Shown here piece by piece: positions 1 to 7,091 of a stretch of 9,345 nucleotides of DNA. Source of the DNA: an uncultured Lachnospiraceae bacterium (lineage in GTDB: Bacteria > Bacillota > Clostridia > Lachnospirales > Lachnospiraceae); assembly GCA_947653315.1 (NCBI GenBank), contig CANTGP010000094.1, positions 1 to 9,345 on the forward strand. Direction: 5' to 3'. Each line of letters opens with the position of its first letter. Within the stretch, counting starts at the first letter, position 1. The notes under the pieces are model-generated. The model had not been told where the DNA came from and did not search any database. It saw only the letters and a program-made list of their open reading frames with translations. The translations under genes were made by a program, and so were the position numbers.

Positions 1-578
1 CGAGCACTTCATGGACCAGCAGAACGCACCGGATGAAAAAAGAATTACAGATACTAATTTTGCAGTGTATGGAACAGTCAGAAAAACTTACCACTGGGAA
101 TGCCAAAGTACACCTGATTCCTTTTTATATTTTTTCAAAAGAAGCCGAGTTTTCAGAATATGAAACAAATCCTTTAAAGCTGGAATCGCTTAAGAACGAA
201 TATTTGGAAATGATCGAACGCATGGATAAACTGGTACAGGACGGCGAATTGTCGGATTTTGACAGGACAACACTTCTCGAAACCGCAAATGATGTGATGA
301 AAGAGATTGCAAAAAAGTATCAGAATGTCGTGAAAGGAGTGGGTAAAGTTATGGGTGGAGCATTATTGGAGACCAATGCCAGAAAAATTAAAAATGAGGG
401 CATTGCCGAAGGCCGGATGAAAGGTATTGCCGAAGGCCGGACGAAAGGCATTTCCGAAAAAGGCATAAAAATATTTCTTAACCTGCTTGCAACGGGAATG
501 TCTAAAGACGAAGCGCAGCAGTTGGCTGAAATTGATGATGAACTTGTAAACGAAGCCCTTAAATTACAAGAAAAGTAA
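1..578 (+). pseudogene. Rpn-family recombination-promoting nuclease / putative transposase, broken by internal deletion and frameshift
   Basis: The gene enters from the left edge. From base 2, one frame reads EHFMDQQNAPDEKRITDTNF and continues to WECQSTPD (to base 118). This resembles the PD-(D/E)XK nuclease domain of Rpn-family proteins, with ECQ as the likely E-x-Q catalytic pair. That frame then stops at an in-frame TGA. The family's downstream region resumes in the next frame with LIPFYIFSKE (from base 114), followed by a charged helical stretch, GIAEGR repeats and the C-terminal helix. In intact relatives, from memory, roughly 80-110 residues separate these two blocks, so an internal deletion with a frame change joined them near bases 108-119. 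The ATG at 33 in the second frame has no Shine-Dalgarno sequence and is probably not a real start. The gene converges on the polysaccharide operon and is unlikely to make active nuclease. Family assignment is by motif recognition only. Confidence 0.8.
399..470 (+). repeat. Three tandem 24-nt units encoding GIAEGR-type repeats
   Basis: Units lie at 399-422, 423-446 and 447-470. The first two differ at only two bases and encode GIAEGRMK and GIAEGRTK. The third is degenerate and encodes GISEKGIK. Repeats of this kind are common near the C terminus of Rpn-family proteins and vary in copy number, probably by slippage or recombination. Confidence 0.85.
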
Positions 579-580
579 AC

Positions 581-629
581 AATTCCGCTTCAAAAACGGT
601 TAGCAATACCCCATTTTTGAAGCGGAATT
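581..629. terminator. Perfect 16-bp inverted repeat between convergent genes; possible bidirectional terminator
   Basis: The left arm AATTCCGCTTCAAAAA (581-596) is exactly complementary to the right arm TTTTTGAAGCGGAATT (614-629), with a 17-nt loop. It begins two bases after the stop codon of the Rpn remnant and lies 37 bases beyond the stop of the ATPase gene. That is where a shared terminator for converging transcripts would sit. The A/T runs are at the loop end of the stem. On the minus strand the stem is followed by T-rich sequence (GTTTACTTTTCTTG), which fits termination of the operon better than termination of the plus-strand gene. It could instead be the remnant of a small mobile palindrome. 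Confidence 0.6.
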
Positions 630-666
630 CCAAGTCAAAGGACATTGCCGCCACACAACACAAACC

Positions 667-2589
667 TTACTTCTCCATCTGCCCATACGCCCTGCAGACC
701 TCCTCCGGCTTCCCAATCATCCGCATAACCCCCTTCTCAATCCAAACCACCGTATCACAGTTTTTACGGATGAAATCCGAAGAATGCGACACAATCAGTA
801 CCGTGGCCCCACTGTGAATCATCTCCTGGATACGCTGCTCGCTTTTTTTACGGAAAAACATATCCCCCACGCTAAGCACCTCATCCAAAATCAGGATATC
901 CGGGGAATCCCGCATGGTGGCAATGGCAAAGCCAAGGCGCGACACCATCCCGGAGGAAAAATTCTTCATCCGCTCATCCATAAAACCGTCCAGTTCCGCA
1001 AACGCCACGATATCCTCAAACTTCTCGTCAAGATACTCCTTGGTATACCCGATGATTGCCCCGTTTAAATACACGTTTTCCCGCGCCGTCAGTTCCATGT
1101 CAAAGCCCGTCCCCAGCGTCAGCATATGTACCTTGCTTTTATCCACGACCACTTTTCCCTTGCTGGGCGTCAGCGCCCCCGCAATAATCTTAAGCAGCGT
1201 ACTCTTTCCCGAACCGTTGGTTCCTATGATGCCGAGCACTTCCCCCTGCTTCACCTCAAACGTCACATCCTTAAGCGCAGACAGTACCCGGTAATGGTTC
1301 TGCCCTTTCAGCGTCTTAATCAGGTACTCCTTCAGGCTGGAAGACTCATCCTGTGCCAGCCGGAAGTTCATCGTCACATGACGCACGTCGATGACCGTCT
1401 GGTCCAGGTTAATCACCTTCATCGGCTCGCTTCCCTGCCCTCTGTGCCCCGTCTCCCTTTTCCGCCTGCGCCAATACCGGAAAATCAGGATGCCGGCCAC
1501 CGTCCCCACACCAAAGACGGCAGCCAGCGCCAGCTTTCCCGTCCGCCCCGGAAAAAAGCCGTCCGGAATACCATAACCGCCCGCATTTTCCGTCCTGTCC
1601 GCATTGCCGTCCGATATACCACCTTCCCCACTGCCCGTACTTCCGCCCGCAATGCCTGTATTCCCGCTGTCCGCCCGGTTTCCGCCCGCGGCGGCGCCCG
1701 TACCGCCTTCCGCCTGACTTCCCGCAGCACCGCTTTCCGTCTGTCCTGCGCCCGTGTCTCCTTCCGTCCGGCTTCCGCCCTCACCGACTATGCTTTCTTC
1801 CGCCATCCCCGCGGGAGCCGCTTCCCGCTCCACATACAGGGTATATACCACCGCATCCCCGTTCCCCTTTTGGACCGCCAGCGTAACTACATTGCTTCCT
1901 TCCTTTAAGTTTCCTCCCGAAACCGTGACAACGGCTTCCTCATCCTCCATTTCGTATTCCATGGGAAGCCACTCCACCCCGTATGCCACCTGCATATGGT
2001 ATTCCAATACATCCGGCGAAAATTCCTCCATTCCTTCCGCAAAACCGATTTCCAAACGGGAAAGCCTGCTTCCCCGCTCCTGTACCGCGACGGAAATAAA
2101 CTCCGGTCCGTCCATGCGTAGTTCCTCCCCTTCATCCGTTCCGTCGGGTGCCTGCCCGCCGTTCGCGGATGCCGACACAACCTTTACCTGCGTGTTCCCG
2201 CTTTTTCTCGGACGGAACATCAAAATCCTCTCATAGCTGTCCTCTCCGCCACCCCCTTCCAGCCATATCTGCCTTCCGTCCACGCGGTCCGCACCGTCCA
2301 AATACTCTAAGATGGCAGGATCATATTCCAGGCAGACCGCATAGCGGTCCACCGCCGTATCCCCATGAAAGGAAACCACAAGCGTATTCACTTCCCCGAT
2401 ATTCCATGCATAAGACTCCGGCCCGAAAGAAACCGTCCCCTCTGCAGCAAATACCCGCAGCACACCTGACCCGGATACACCGGGACACACAAGGCAAAAA
2501 AAGAAAACAAGCAGGAACGCGGAAAAAAATATCCGTAACGCTCTTTCCTCTTTTGTTTTTTCCGAATGCATCCTATCCCAAACCATCAT
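667..2589 (-). CDS. Cohesin-like/cadherin-like extracellular module fused through a transmembrane helix to a polysaccharide-export ABC ATPase (Wzt/TagH type)
   Basis: Residues are numbered from an alternative TTG at 2643. I prefer the ATG at 2589 (residue 19; 640 aa), which has GGAGG 12 nt upstream; ATG 2571 is also possible. Order of parts: hydrophobic signal segment about 36-58; cohesin-like beta region about 68-160; cadherin-like beta-sandwich region about 193-275 (LSRLEIGF, FSPDVLEYHMQV, LKEGSNVVTLAV, YTLYVE); Gly/Ser/Thr-rich linker about 287-358; transmembrane helix about 370-390 followed by RYWRRRKR, fitting a cytoplasmic C-terminal side; ABC ATPase 417-658. The ATPase has Walker A GTNGSGKST (474-482), signature FSSGM (562-566), Walker B DILILDE (582-588), SVGD and switch His620, so it looks catalytically complete. 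It ends soon after the H-loop, so the C-terminal carbohydrate-binding domain of O-antigen Wzt proteins is absent. It should pair with the permease encoded just upstream. The domain names for the extracellular part are motif-based; the ATPase assignment is firm. Confidence 0.9.
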   Translation of the reverse strand: MMVWDRMHSEKTKEERALRIFFSAFLLVFFFCLVCPGVSGSGVLRVFAAEGTVSFGPESYAWNIGEVNTLVVSFHGDTAVDRYAVCLEYDPAILEYLDGADRVDGRQIWLEGGGGEDSYERILMFRPRKSGNTQVKVVSASANGGQAPDGTDEGEELRMDGPEFISVAVQERGSRLSRLEIGFAEGMEEFSPDVLEYHMQVAYGVEWLPMEYEMEDEEAVVTVSGGNLKEGSNVVTLAVQKGNGDAVVYTLYVEREAAPAGMAEESIVGEGGSRTEGDTGAGQTESGAAGSQAEGGTGAAAGGNRADSGNTGIAGGSTGSGEGGISDGNADRTENAGGYGIPDGFFPGRTGKLALAAVFGVGTVAGILIFRYWRRRKRETGHRGQGSEPMKVINLDQTVIDVRHVTMNFRLAQDESSSLKEYLIKTLKGQNHYRVLSALKDVTFEVKQGEVLGIIGTNGSGKSTLLKIIAGALTPSKGKVVVDKSKVHMLTLGTGFDMELTARENVYLNGAIIGYTKEYLDEKFEDIVAFAELDGFMDERMKNFSSGMVSRLGFAIATMRDSPDILILDEVLSVGDMFFRKKSEQRIQEMIHSGATVLIVSHSSDFIRKNCDTVVWIEKGVMRMIGKPEEVCRAYGQMEK

Positions 2590-2663
2590 GCCGCAAACCA
2601 ACCTCCGCCCCGACGCAATACCGCCTTTTAGGGATTGTTCCAAAACCGCACACCCGCAATCCC

Positions 2664-3494
2664 TTATACTTTCTGCAATACCCGGTTCCTCATTTTATGG
2701 AAATACAGTTTCCCAAACAGGAATACCCCGCCGCTCCAAACAAACAGTTTCACCCACTGCCCCATATCCGGCAATGCCGCTTCCAACACGCATTTCCTCG
2801 CACATGCAATGTAATTGTACACGGGATTCGCCCTGATGATTTTCTGCATCAGTTCCGACGTGCTCTCCACCGGATAAAACAGGGCGGAAGCATACATCAG
2901 TAACGTTAAAAGGATGGAATACAAATGCTTGATATCCCCAAACAGCGTATAAAACACCGACAGGATATACCCCACTCCCACCGCAAACAAAAACAGCAGC
3001 ACGGCATAAAAGAACAGTAACAGCATATACGGCGTAAACGGAATACGCAGCACCAAAAGCATCACGGTATACGCAACCAGTGAATACCCGAAATTCGTCA
3101 TTGCCGTAAAACAGCGGGACAAAGGGAAGATTTCCATCGGCAGCCGGACCTTGACCAGCATACCTTTATTATCCACCAGTGCCGTCATTGCCGCATTGGT
3201 GGACTCGGTAAACAGGTTCCAAAAGATGCTTCCCGTCAGGTAATAAATCGGGTAATTTTCAATATTCCTTTTGAATATGGTGGAAAATATCATGGACATT
3301 ACCGCCATGGACAACAGCGGGTTTAACACGCTCCAAACAATCCCCAAATAGGACCTGGCATATTTCCGCTTGATTTCCCTAGCCGTCAGTTCCCGGATGA
3401 CAAATACGTACTGCCTTAGCCTGTCCCCCGTAGCGGTTTTTTCTTCCGTCAGGAAATCATCCCCCGGTTCCGTCCTGCCTCTCTTTTTCAACAT
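2664..3494 (-). CDS. ABC-2 type polysaccharide export permease (Wzm/TagG family)
   Basis: This is the membrane subunit of an ABC exporter for lipid-linked polysaccharide or teichoic-acid-like polymer. The amphipathic entry segment REIKRKYARSYLGIVWSVLN (39-58) is typical of Wzm/TagG proteins. About six hydrophobic segments follow, near residues 50-72, 83-97, 126-149, 155-180, 188-206 and 248-264. The 276-aa length is normal for the family. The open frame extends upstream to 3659, but those codons are Arg/Cys-rich and antisense-like. The ATG at 3494 is preceded by GGGAGGG about 5 nt away, so I place the start there. This gives a 38-nt overlap with the upstream COG5610-like gene, suggesting translational coupling. 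The partner ATPase starts 74 nt downstream of the stop. The substrate cannot be read from sequence. Confidence 0.92.
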   Translation of the reverse strand: MLKKRGRTEPGDDFLTEEKTATGDRLRQYVFVIRELTAREIKRKYARSYLGIVWSVLNPLLSMAVMSMIFSTIFKRNIENYPIYYLTGSIFWNLFTESTNAAMTALVDNKGMLVKVRLPMEIFPLSRCFTAMTNFGYSLVAYTVMLLVLRIPFTPYMLLLFFYAVLLFLFAVGVGYILSVFYTLFGDIKHLYSILLTLLMYASALFYPVESTSELMQKIIRANPVYNYIACARKCVLEAALPDMGQWVKLFVWSGGVFLFGKLYFHKMRNRVLQKV

Positions 3495-4932
3495 AAGCCC
3501 TCCCATGCCTGCCTGCCAAACTCTTTGCCGTATACAGCAGGAACTTATATAATGCAGTCTGCCACAGGAGGCGGGTGCCCGCCCCCGCCAGGACCACACC
3601 CGCCTCCTGCCATGCGCTCCGCAGCGGAGGACGCCCGCGTCCCGCCGCATACAGACCAAGCCGCCACAGGATATTCCCTTCCCGCAGCTCTTTTTCCGTC
3701 AGCGCACGGGCAAGCGCCCCTGTTTCCTCCCCGGTAACATCATCATCAAACAGATAACCTCCAAAAACTGCCGCTTCTTCCACGGAAGGCATTCCCATAA
3801 AAGAAGAAAGCAATTTTCCCGCCACACACCGTCCGGAGCATGACTTTCTTCCGCCACGGGACTGCCGTCTCCCATACGGTTTGGCATCCCCCGCATAATG
3901 CTTTGCGAATTGAAGCAGCACCCCGGTTCCCTTCTCCACATGGTTCCGGTTCGGGTTCTCCCCCATGGCAAAGACCGGCACATACCGTTCCCCATCCTTC
4001 CGGTAGCCCTTTGCCATCCCTTCCGGTGAACTGAATACGCACTCGAACAGGTTATTACTGAAAAATGCCTTCCGCATATTTCCGTTTTCCGGCGCAAAAT
4101 ACCAGGTATGGTACCGTTCCCGGTCTACCCCTTCCACATATTCATACAATCCGAAATAATAGCCTTCCACCCGCACATCACTTCCCATGCTTCCCAGCAG
4201 CCTTTGGAGACTCCTTTGCACGCTCCCCGTCCATCCGCTGTCCACGATGGCGCTGGGAACCGCCTGCGTCAGTCCCTCCTGACGCAGATATCCCGTCACG
4301 CGGGAATATGCCTTCTTTGCATGTTTCCCCATGCAATCCATGAAATAGGCATTTTCCTTTAACAACGGTTTCATTTCCTTTACCTGTCCATAGTCCAAAG
4401 GCCGGTCCAGCCGCCGTGCCAAACCCATGGCATCTGCCGCCTTCAGGATTTCCCCGCCGTCCAAACCGCCCCGCTGCAGCATGCGCCGCAGCGACACATG
4501 CATTCCCCCCAAACATACATAGTCAAGACATTCTTCCCCAAGCAGGAAATATTCCCCGCTCCTTAAGGCATACCTCGAACAGTACAGGTAACGGCACTCT
4601 AACGGCAGCTCCCATTTCCCGCAAAAATATTCCGCCACACGGTACATCATGTACCCGTCACGGGACAGGAAATACAGCCGCCGTTTCCCGTCCCTCATGG
4701 CGCTTGCCAGCACCCATAAGACATATTGGAGCATAACCGGCGCCAGCACATAACAAAAAGCAGACAACCAGACGTCTTCTTCCGGCTCCGCTTTCCGTTC
4801 CCCCTTATATTCCCCGTAAGTACGCTCCGCGCTATCATATAACCGTGGGAGTCTGCTCAAAATTTTCCGGTACCGATTCTTCTTGTTTCCATTTTTCCCA
4901 TGTTTCCCAGTTCCATCCTTCATGTCCGACAT
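3457..4932 (-). CDS. Stand-alone module resembling the C-terminal half of COG5610 HAD-hydrolase-like proteins; function unknown
   Basis: The 491-aa protein has motifs I associate with COG5610 proteins of surface-polysaccharide loci: LAPVMLQYVLWVL (63-75), YFLSRDGYMM (87-96), YLYCSRYALR (115-124), DSGWTGSVQ (231-239) and FECVFSSPEG (296-305). In longer relatives these follow an N-terminal HAD phosphatase domain with a DxD motif. Here that domain is absent and the first 50 residues are only a basic, low-complexity lead. The protein is therefore unlikely to be a classical HAD phosphatase. Position between a glycosyltransferase and the export permease points to a role in glycan assembly or modification. 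The C-terminal part (about 430-491) is moderately hydrophobic and basic. The start at 4932 overlaps the GT2 gene by 98 nt. The ATG at 4923 (residue 4) is an equally good start, with AGGA 8 nt upstream. The next Met is residue 67, inside the conserved region, so the long overlap seems real. Confidence 0.75.
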   Translation of the reverse strand: MSDMKDGTGKHGKNGNKKNRYRKILSRLPRLYDSAERTYGEYKGERKAEPEEDVWLSAFCYVLAPVMLQYVLWVLASAMRDGKRRLYFLSRDGYMMYRVAEYFCGKWELPLECRYLYCSRYALRSGEYFLLGEECLDYVCLGGMHVSLRRMLQRGGLDGGEILKAADAMGLARRLDRPLDYGQVKEMKPLLKENAYFMDCMGKHAKKAYSRVTGYLRQEGLTQAVPSAIVDSGWTGSVQRSLQRLLGSMGSDVRVEGYYFGLYEYVEGVDRERYHTWYFAPENGNMRKAFFSNNLFECVFSSPEGMAKGYRKDGERYVPVFAMGENPNRNHVEKGTGVLLQFAKHYAGDAKPYGRRQSRGGRKSCSGRCVAGKLLSSFMGMPSVEEAAVFGGYLFDDDVTGEETGALARALTEKELREGNILWRLGLYAAGRGRPPLRSAWQEAGVVLAGAGTRLLWQTALYKFLLYTAKSLAGRHGRAYVEKERQDGTGG

Positions 4933-5746
4933 CCTGTCTGTGATACAGCCTCTTAGCCCTCCATATCAGTCCGGCAGGCACCGCGGCAGCCGCAAGCGGA
5001 CGCAGCACATAAAGCCAGCCGAAAGGGGCAAGTATTCCCAGTTCCTTAAAATTCCGGTAACGCAGCCGCATTTCATCCATGCGGTAGCAAAATTTCCTCT
5101 TGTCATAGGAATGCCGGTCTTCCCGGTAATAAAACAGTTCCTCCTGGATATTCTCCCCCCGGTATCCCAGCTTATGCAGGCGCATAAACAGTTCGTAATC
5201 CTCACAGCGCCAGTTTTCCTTCGCGTCACGGTAAGCATTCCCCTCCCCGAACACTTCCCTGCGTATGATGACCGTGGGATGGATAAAAGGCGAACACTTT
5301 AAAAAAGAAAACCCGTCCGGTTTCTCCGGCATCCGGCGAATCCCCCATACGCCGCCGTCATCCAGCAGCTTTGCATTGCAGCCCGCATATGCCACTCCCG
5401 GATGGCTTTCCATAAATTCATACTGCACTTTCAGCCGGTCGGGGGCGCTGATATCGTCGTCATCCATCCTCGCCAAATATTTTCCCCTCGCCACATCAAT
5501 GCAGGTGTTCAGGGAATAAGCCAGCCCATGGTTCACCGGATTGCTGATGAGCACCACCCTGTCATCCATCTCCCGGAAACGCTGCAGTTCTCCCGCCAGT
5601 TCCCCGTCGGAACCGTCGTCGTAAATAATGAACTCAAAATCCCCAAAGCTCTGTCCCAAAATGGATGCTACCGCCTCCTCCAGCCGCTTCCGGTTCCTTT
5701 GGTTGTAAATGCTCATGATTACACTGATTGCCGGTCTGTCGCCCAT
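4835..5746 (-). CDS. Family 2 (GT-A) glycosyltransferase
   Basis: This enzyme is predicted to transfer a sugar from a nucleotide donor to a growing glycan on the cytoplasmic face of the membrane. It shows the GT2 landmarks in order: SVIMSIYNQ (8-16), DDGS (43-46), the metal-binding acidic motif MDDDD (94-98), HPTVIIRREVF (156-166) and CEDYELFMRL (181-190), which carries the probable catalytic-base acid. A hydrophobic segment near 238-262 (LAPFGWLYVLRPLAAAAVPAGL region) may anchor it to the membrane. The last ~30 residues are Trp/Glu-rich and are encoded in DNA shared with the next gene. The ATG at 5746 has AAAGGGA about 6 nt upstream, and the gene starts 24 nt after the stop of the GT4 gene. 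Length (303 aa) is normal. Donor and linkage cannot be deduced. Confidence 0.92.
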   Translation of the reverse strand: MGDRPAISVIMSIYNQRNRKRLEEAVASILGQSFGDFEFIIYDDGSDGELAGELQRFREMDDRVVLISNPVNHGLAYSLNTCIDVARGKYLARMDDDDISAPDRLKVQYEFMESHPGVAYAGCNAKLLDDGGVWGIRRMPEKPDGFSFLKCSPFIHPTVIIRREVFGEGNAYRDAKENWRCEDYELFMRLHKLGYRGENIQEELFYYREDRHSYDKRKFCYRMDEMRLRYRNFKELGILAPFGWLYVLRPLAAAAVPAGLIWRAKRLYHRQDVGHEGWNWETWEKWKQEESVPENFEQTPTVI

Positions 5747-5770
5747 AGTCCGTCCCTTTGCCCTTTTCTC

Positions 5771-6919
5771 CTATTTTATCATTCCATGGTATACCCGGCG
5801 CATGATCCGGTCCGTTTCCGACAGGTCAAACCGGGCGGCACGCTCCATACATGCCTTCCCCATCCGTTTCCTGCCTTCCGCATCCCCCATCATGCGTGCG
5901 ATTGCCCCTGCATATTCTTCCACGCTGCCCGCAGGACAGACATACCCCGTCACCCCGTCTTCCATGTATTCCCTCGTTCCCCTGCAGTCCGAAGTAATAA
6001 GGGGAATCCCCCCTGCCATGGCTTCTATGGCTGCGATGCCAAGCCCCTCCCTTTTGGAGGGAAACACAAAACAATCCGCACACTGAAGCATATCGGGAAT
6101 ATCCCGGCGGAAACCAAACAGTGTGAACTGGCTGCCGATACCAAGCTCCTGCGCCAAACGGCGCAGGTACCCGGCACGCTCCCCTTGTCCGCAGATTCCG
6201 TAACGGACCGCCGGATTGCCTAATTTTGCGATGGCACGCAGCACCACCTCGTGGTTTTTGTTTTTGTTCAATTCCCCCACGGACAATAAATAAAAGACCC
6301 CTTCACCGATACCCAGCTTATGCCGCATCCTTTCCCGTACTTCCGGGGATTTGCAAAACTTTCCCGTCCGGACCCCCACGCCTGGAATCCGCGCCCGCAT
6401 TCCTCCGCCTCCCCTTAACCGGAACGTACCGGCGCGCGCCTCGTCCTCCCTGTTTATCGTAACCAGACAGTCCGTCACTTTGGCAAGCAATGCCTCCACG
6501 GGATAAAAAAGCAGCCAGTTAATAAACGGAGCCCCTTTGTAAAAATGGAAGCCGTGCGCCGTATAAACCACGCGCACCTTCCCTCCCCCGCAGCACAACG
6601 CCGCCAGTCTCCCGATTACGCCTCCCATGGGATTATGGCAGTGCACAAACCCGATTCCTTCCGTCCGTATGATCCGGCATATCTGGAAAAATGCCTTTAT
6701 ATTATGAGCCAAATGAATTGGCGATTTTTCGATTTCCGTTTGGTAAACTTTGATTCCCCTTCGTTTTAACTCCCCTTGGTCTGTTTCATACACCGGATGG
6801 CGGAAATTGGAAGCATAATGAAGTTCACAACCCAAGCCTTCTAAAATCTCCACGTCATTCATCTCAAACTGGGTTAAAAATCCGCTTATGGTTGTTATGA
6901 TTAATACTTTCTTTCCCAT
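5771..6919 (-). CDS. Family 4 (GT-B) glycosyltransferase, EpsD/CapM-like
   Basis: The 382-aa protein is a retaining GT-B glycosyltransferase of the kind found in exopolysaccharide and capsule clusters. The N-terminal acceptor domain has FVHCHNPMGGVIGRLAA (91-107) and YTAHGFHFYKGAPFINW (119-135), characteristic of Firmicutes EpsD/CapM-like enzymes. The C-terminal donor domain has LLSVGELNKNKNHEV (211-225), GQGERAGYL (244-252) and the EX7E motif at E291/E299 within SKREGLGIAAIEAMAGGIPLI. There is no signal peptide or clear transmembrane helix, so it should act at the inner face of the membrane. The ATG at 6919 follows a purine-rich GGGATAGGGA. It is first in the close-packed run, 24 nt upstream of the GT2 gene, and is separated from the secreted-protein gene by 172 nt. 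The sugar transferred is unknown. Confidence 0.93.
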   Translation of the reverse strand: MGKKVLIITTISGFLTQFEMNDVEILEGLGCELHYASNFRHPVYETDQGELKRRGIKVYQTEIEKSPIHLAHNIKAFFQICRIIRTEGIGFVHCHNPMGGVIGRLAALCCGGGKVRVVYTAHGFHFYKGAPFINWLLFYPVEALLAKVTDCLVTINREDEARAGTFRLRGGGGMRARIPGVGVRTGKFCKSPEVRERMRHKLGIGEGVFYLLSVGELNKNKNHEVVLRAIAKLGNPAVRYGICGQGERAGYLRRLAQELGIGSQFTLFGFRRDIPDMLQCADCFVFPSKREGLGIAAIEAMAGGIPLITSDCRGTREYMEDGVTGYVCPAGSVEEYAGAIARMMGDAEGRKRMGKACMERAARFDLSETDRIMRRVYHGMIK

Positions 6920-6968
6920 TCCCTATCCCATACCTTTTGGACCGTCCGGTTTCTCCGTACTTTTTTAC

Positions 6969-7001
6969 GGCAGCCGGCGGATTTACGCCGGCCGCCCTGC
7001 C
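6969..7001 (-). other. GC-rich imperfect hairpin in the spacer between the secreted-protein gene and the GT4 gene
   Basis: GCCGGCG (6973-6979) pairs with CGCCGGC (6986-6992) around a 6-nt loop. GGCAG (6969-6973) and CTGCC (6997-7001) can add an outer stem around a bulge. An alternative GGCGG/CCGCC pairing is possible. On the transcribed minus strand it is followed by TAAAAAAG rather than a T tract, so it is not a normal intrinsic terminator. It may act as an mRNA-stability or processing element separating an abundant upstream transcript from the glycosyltransferase genes. Confidence 0.4.
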
Positions 7002-7091
7002 ACACTCGGTTTGTTTCCCCTTTTCAGGGTTTTCTTTTTTCAGGAGTCCCTTACGTTCCGGGAATCCCGGTCCGCCGCAAAGGCAGACGTT

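Noticed and set aside
399..470. CRISPR-like or regulatory tandem repeat
   Set aside because: The units are contiguous 24-nt, in-frame coding repeats with no spacers.
1126..1908. 260-residue plus-strand open frame opposite the fused ATPase gene
   Set aside because: Pro/Arg/His-rich with no motif or ribosome-binding site. It mirrors the GC-rich codon pattern and low-complexity linker of the real gene.
2590..2643. TTG start for the fused ATPase
   Set aside because: TTG is a rare start and no good ribosome-binding site precedes it. ATG 2589 has GGAGG upstream and gives a better signal-peptide length.
2148..2903. 251-residue plus-strand open frame across the permease/ATPase junction
   Set aside because: Low-complexity Pro/His/Ser/Arg composition, fully antisense to two well-supported genes.
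3495..3659. N-terminal extension of the permease frame
   Set aside because: Cys/Arg-rich and unlike the family. A good ribosome-binding site supports the ATG at 3494, and the extension lies wholly inside the upstream gene.
5402..6223. 273-residue plus-strand open frame opposite the glycosyltransferases
   Set aside because: Antisense to clear GT2 and GT4 motifs; no recognisable domain.
6969..7001. Intrinsic terminator after the secreted-protein gene
   Set aside because: The stem is GC-rich, but the minus strand continues with A-rich rather than T-rich sequence.
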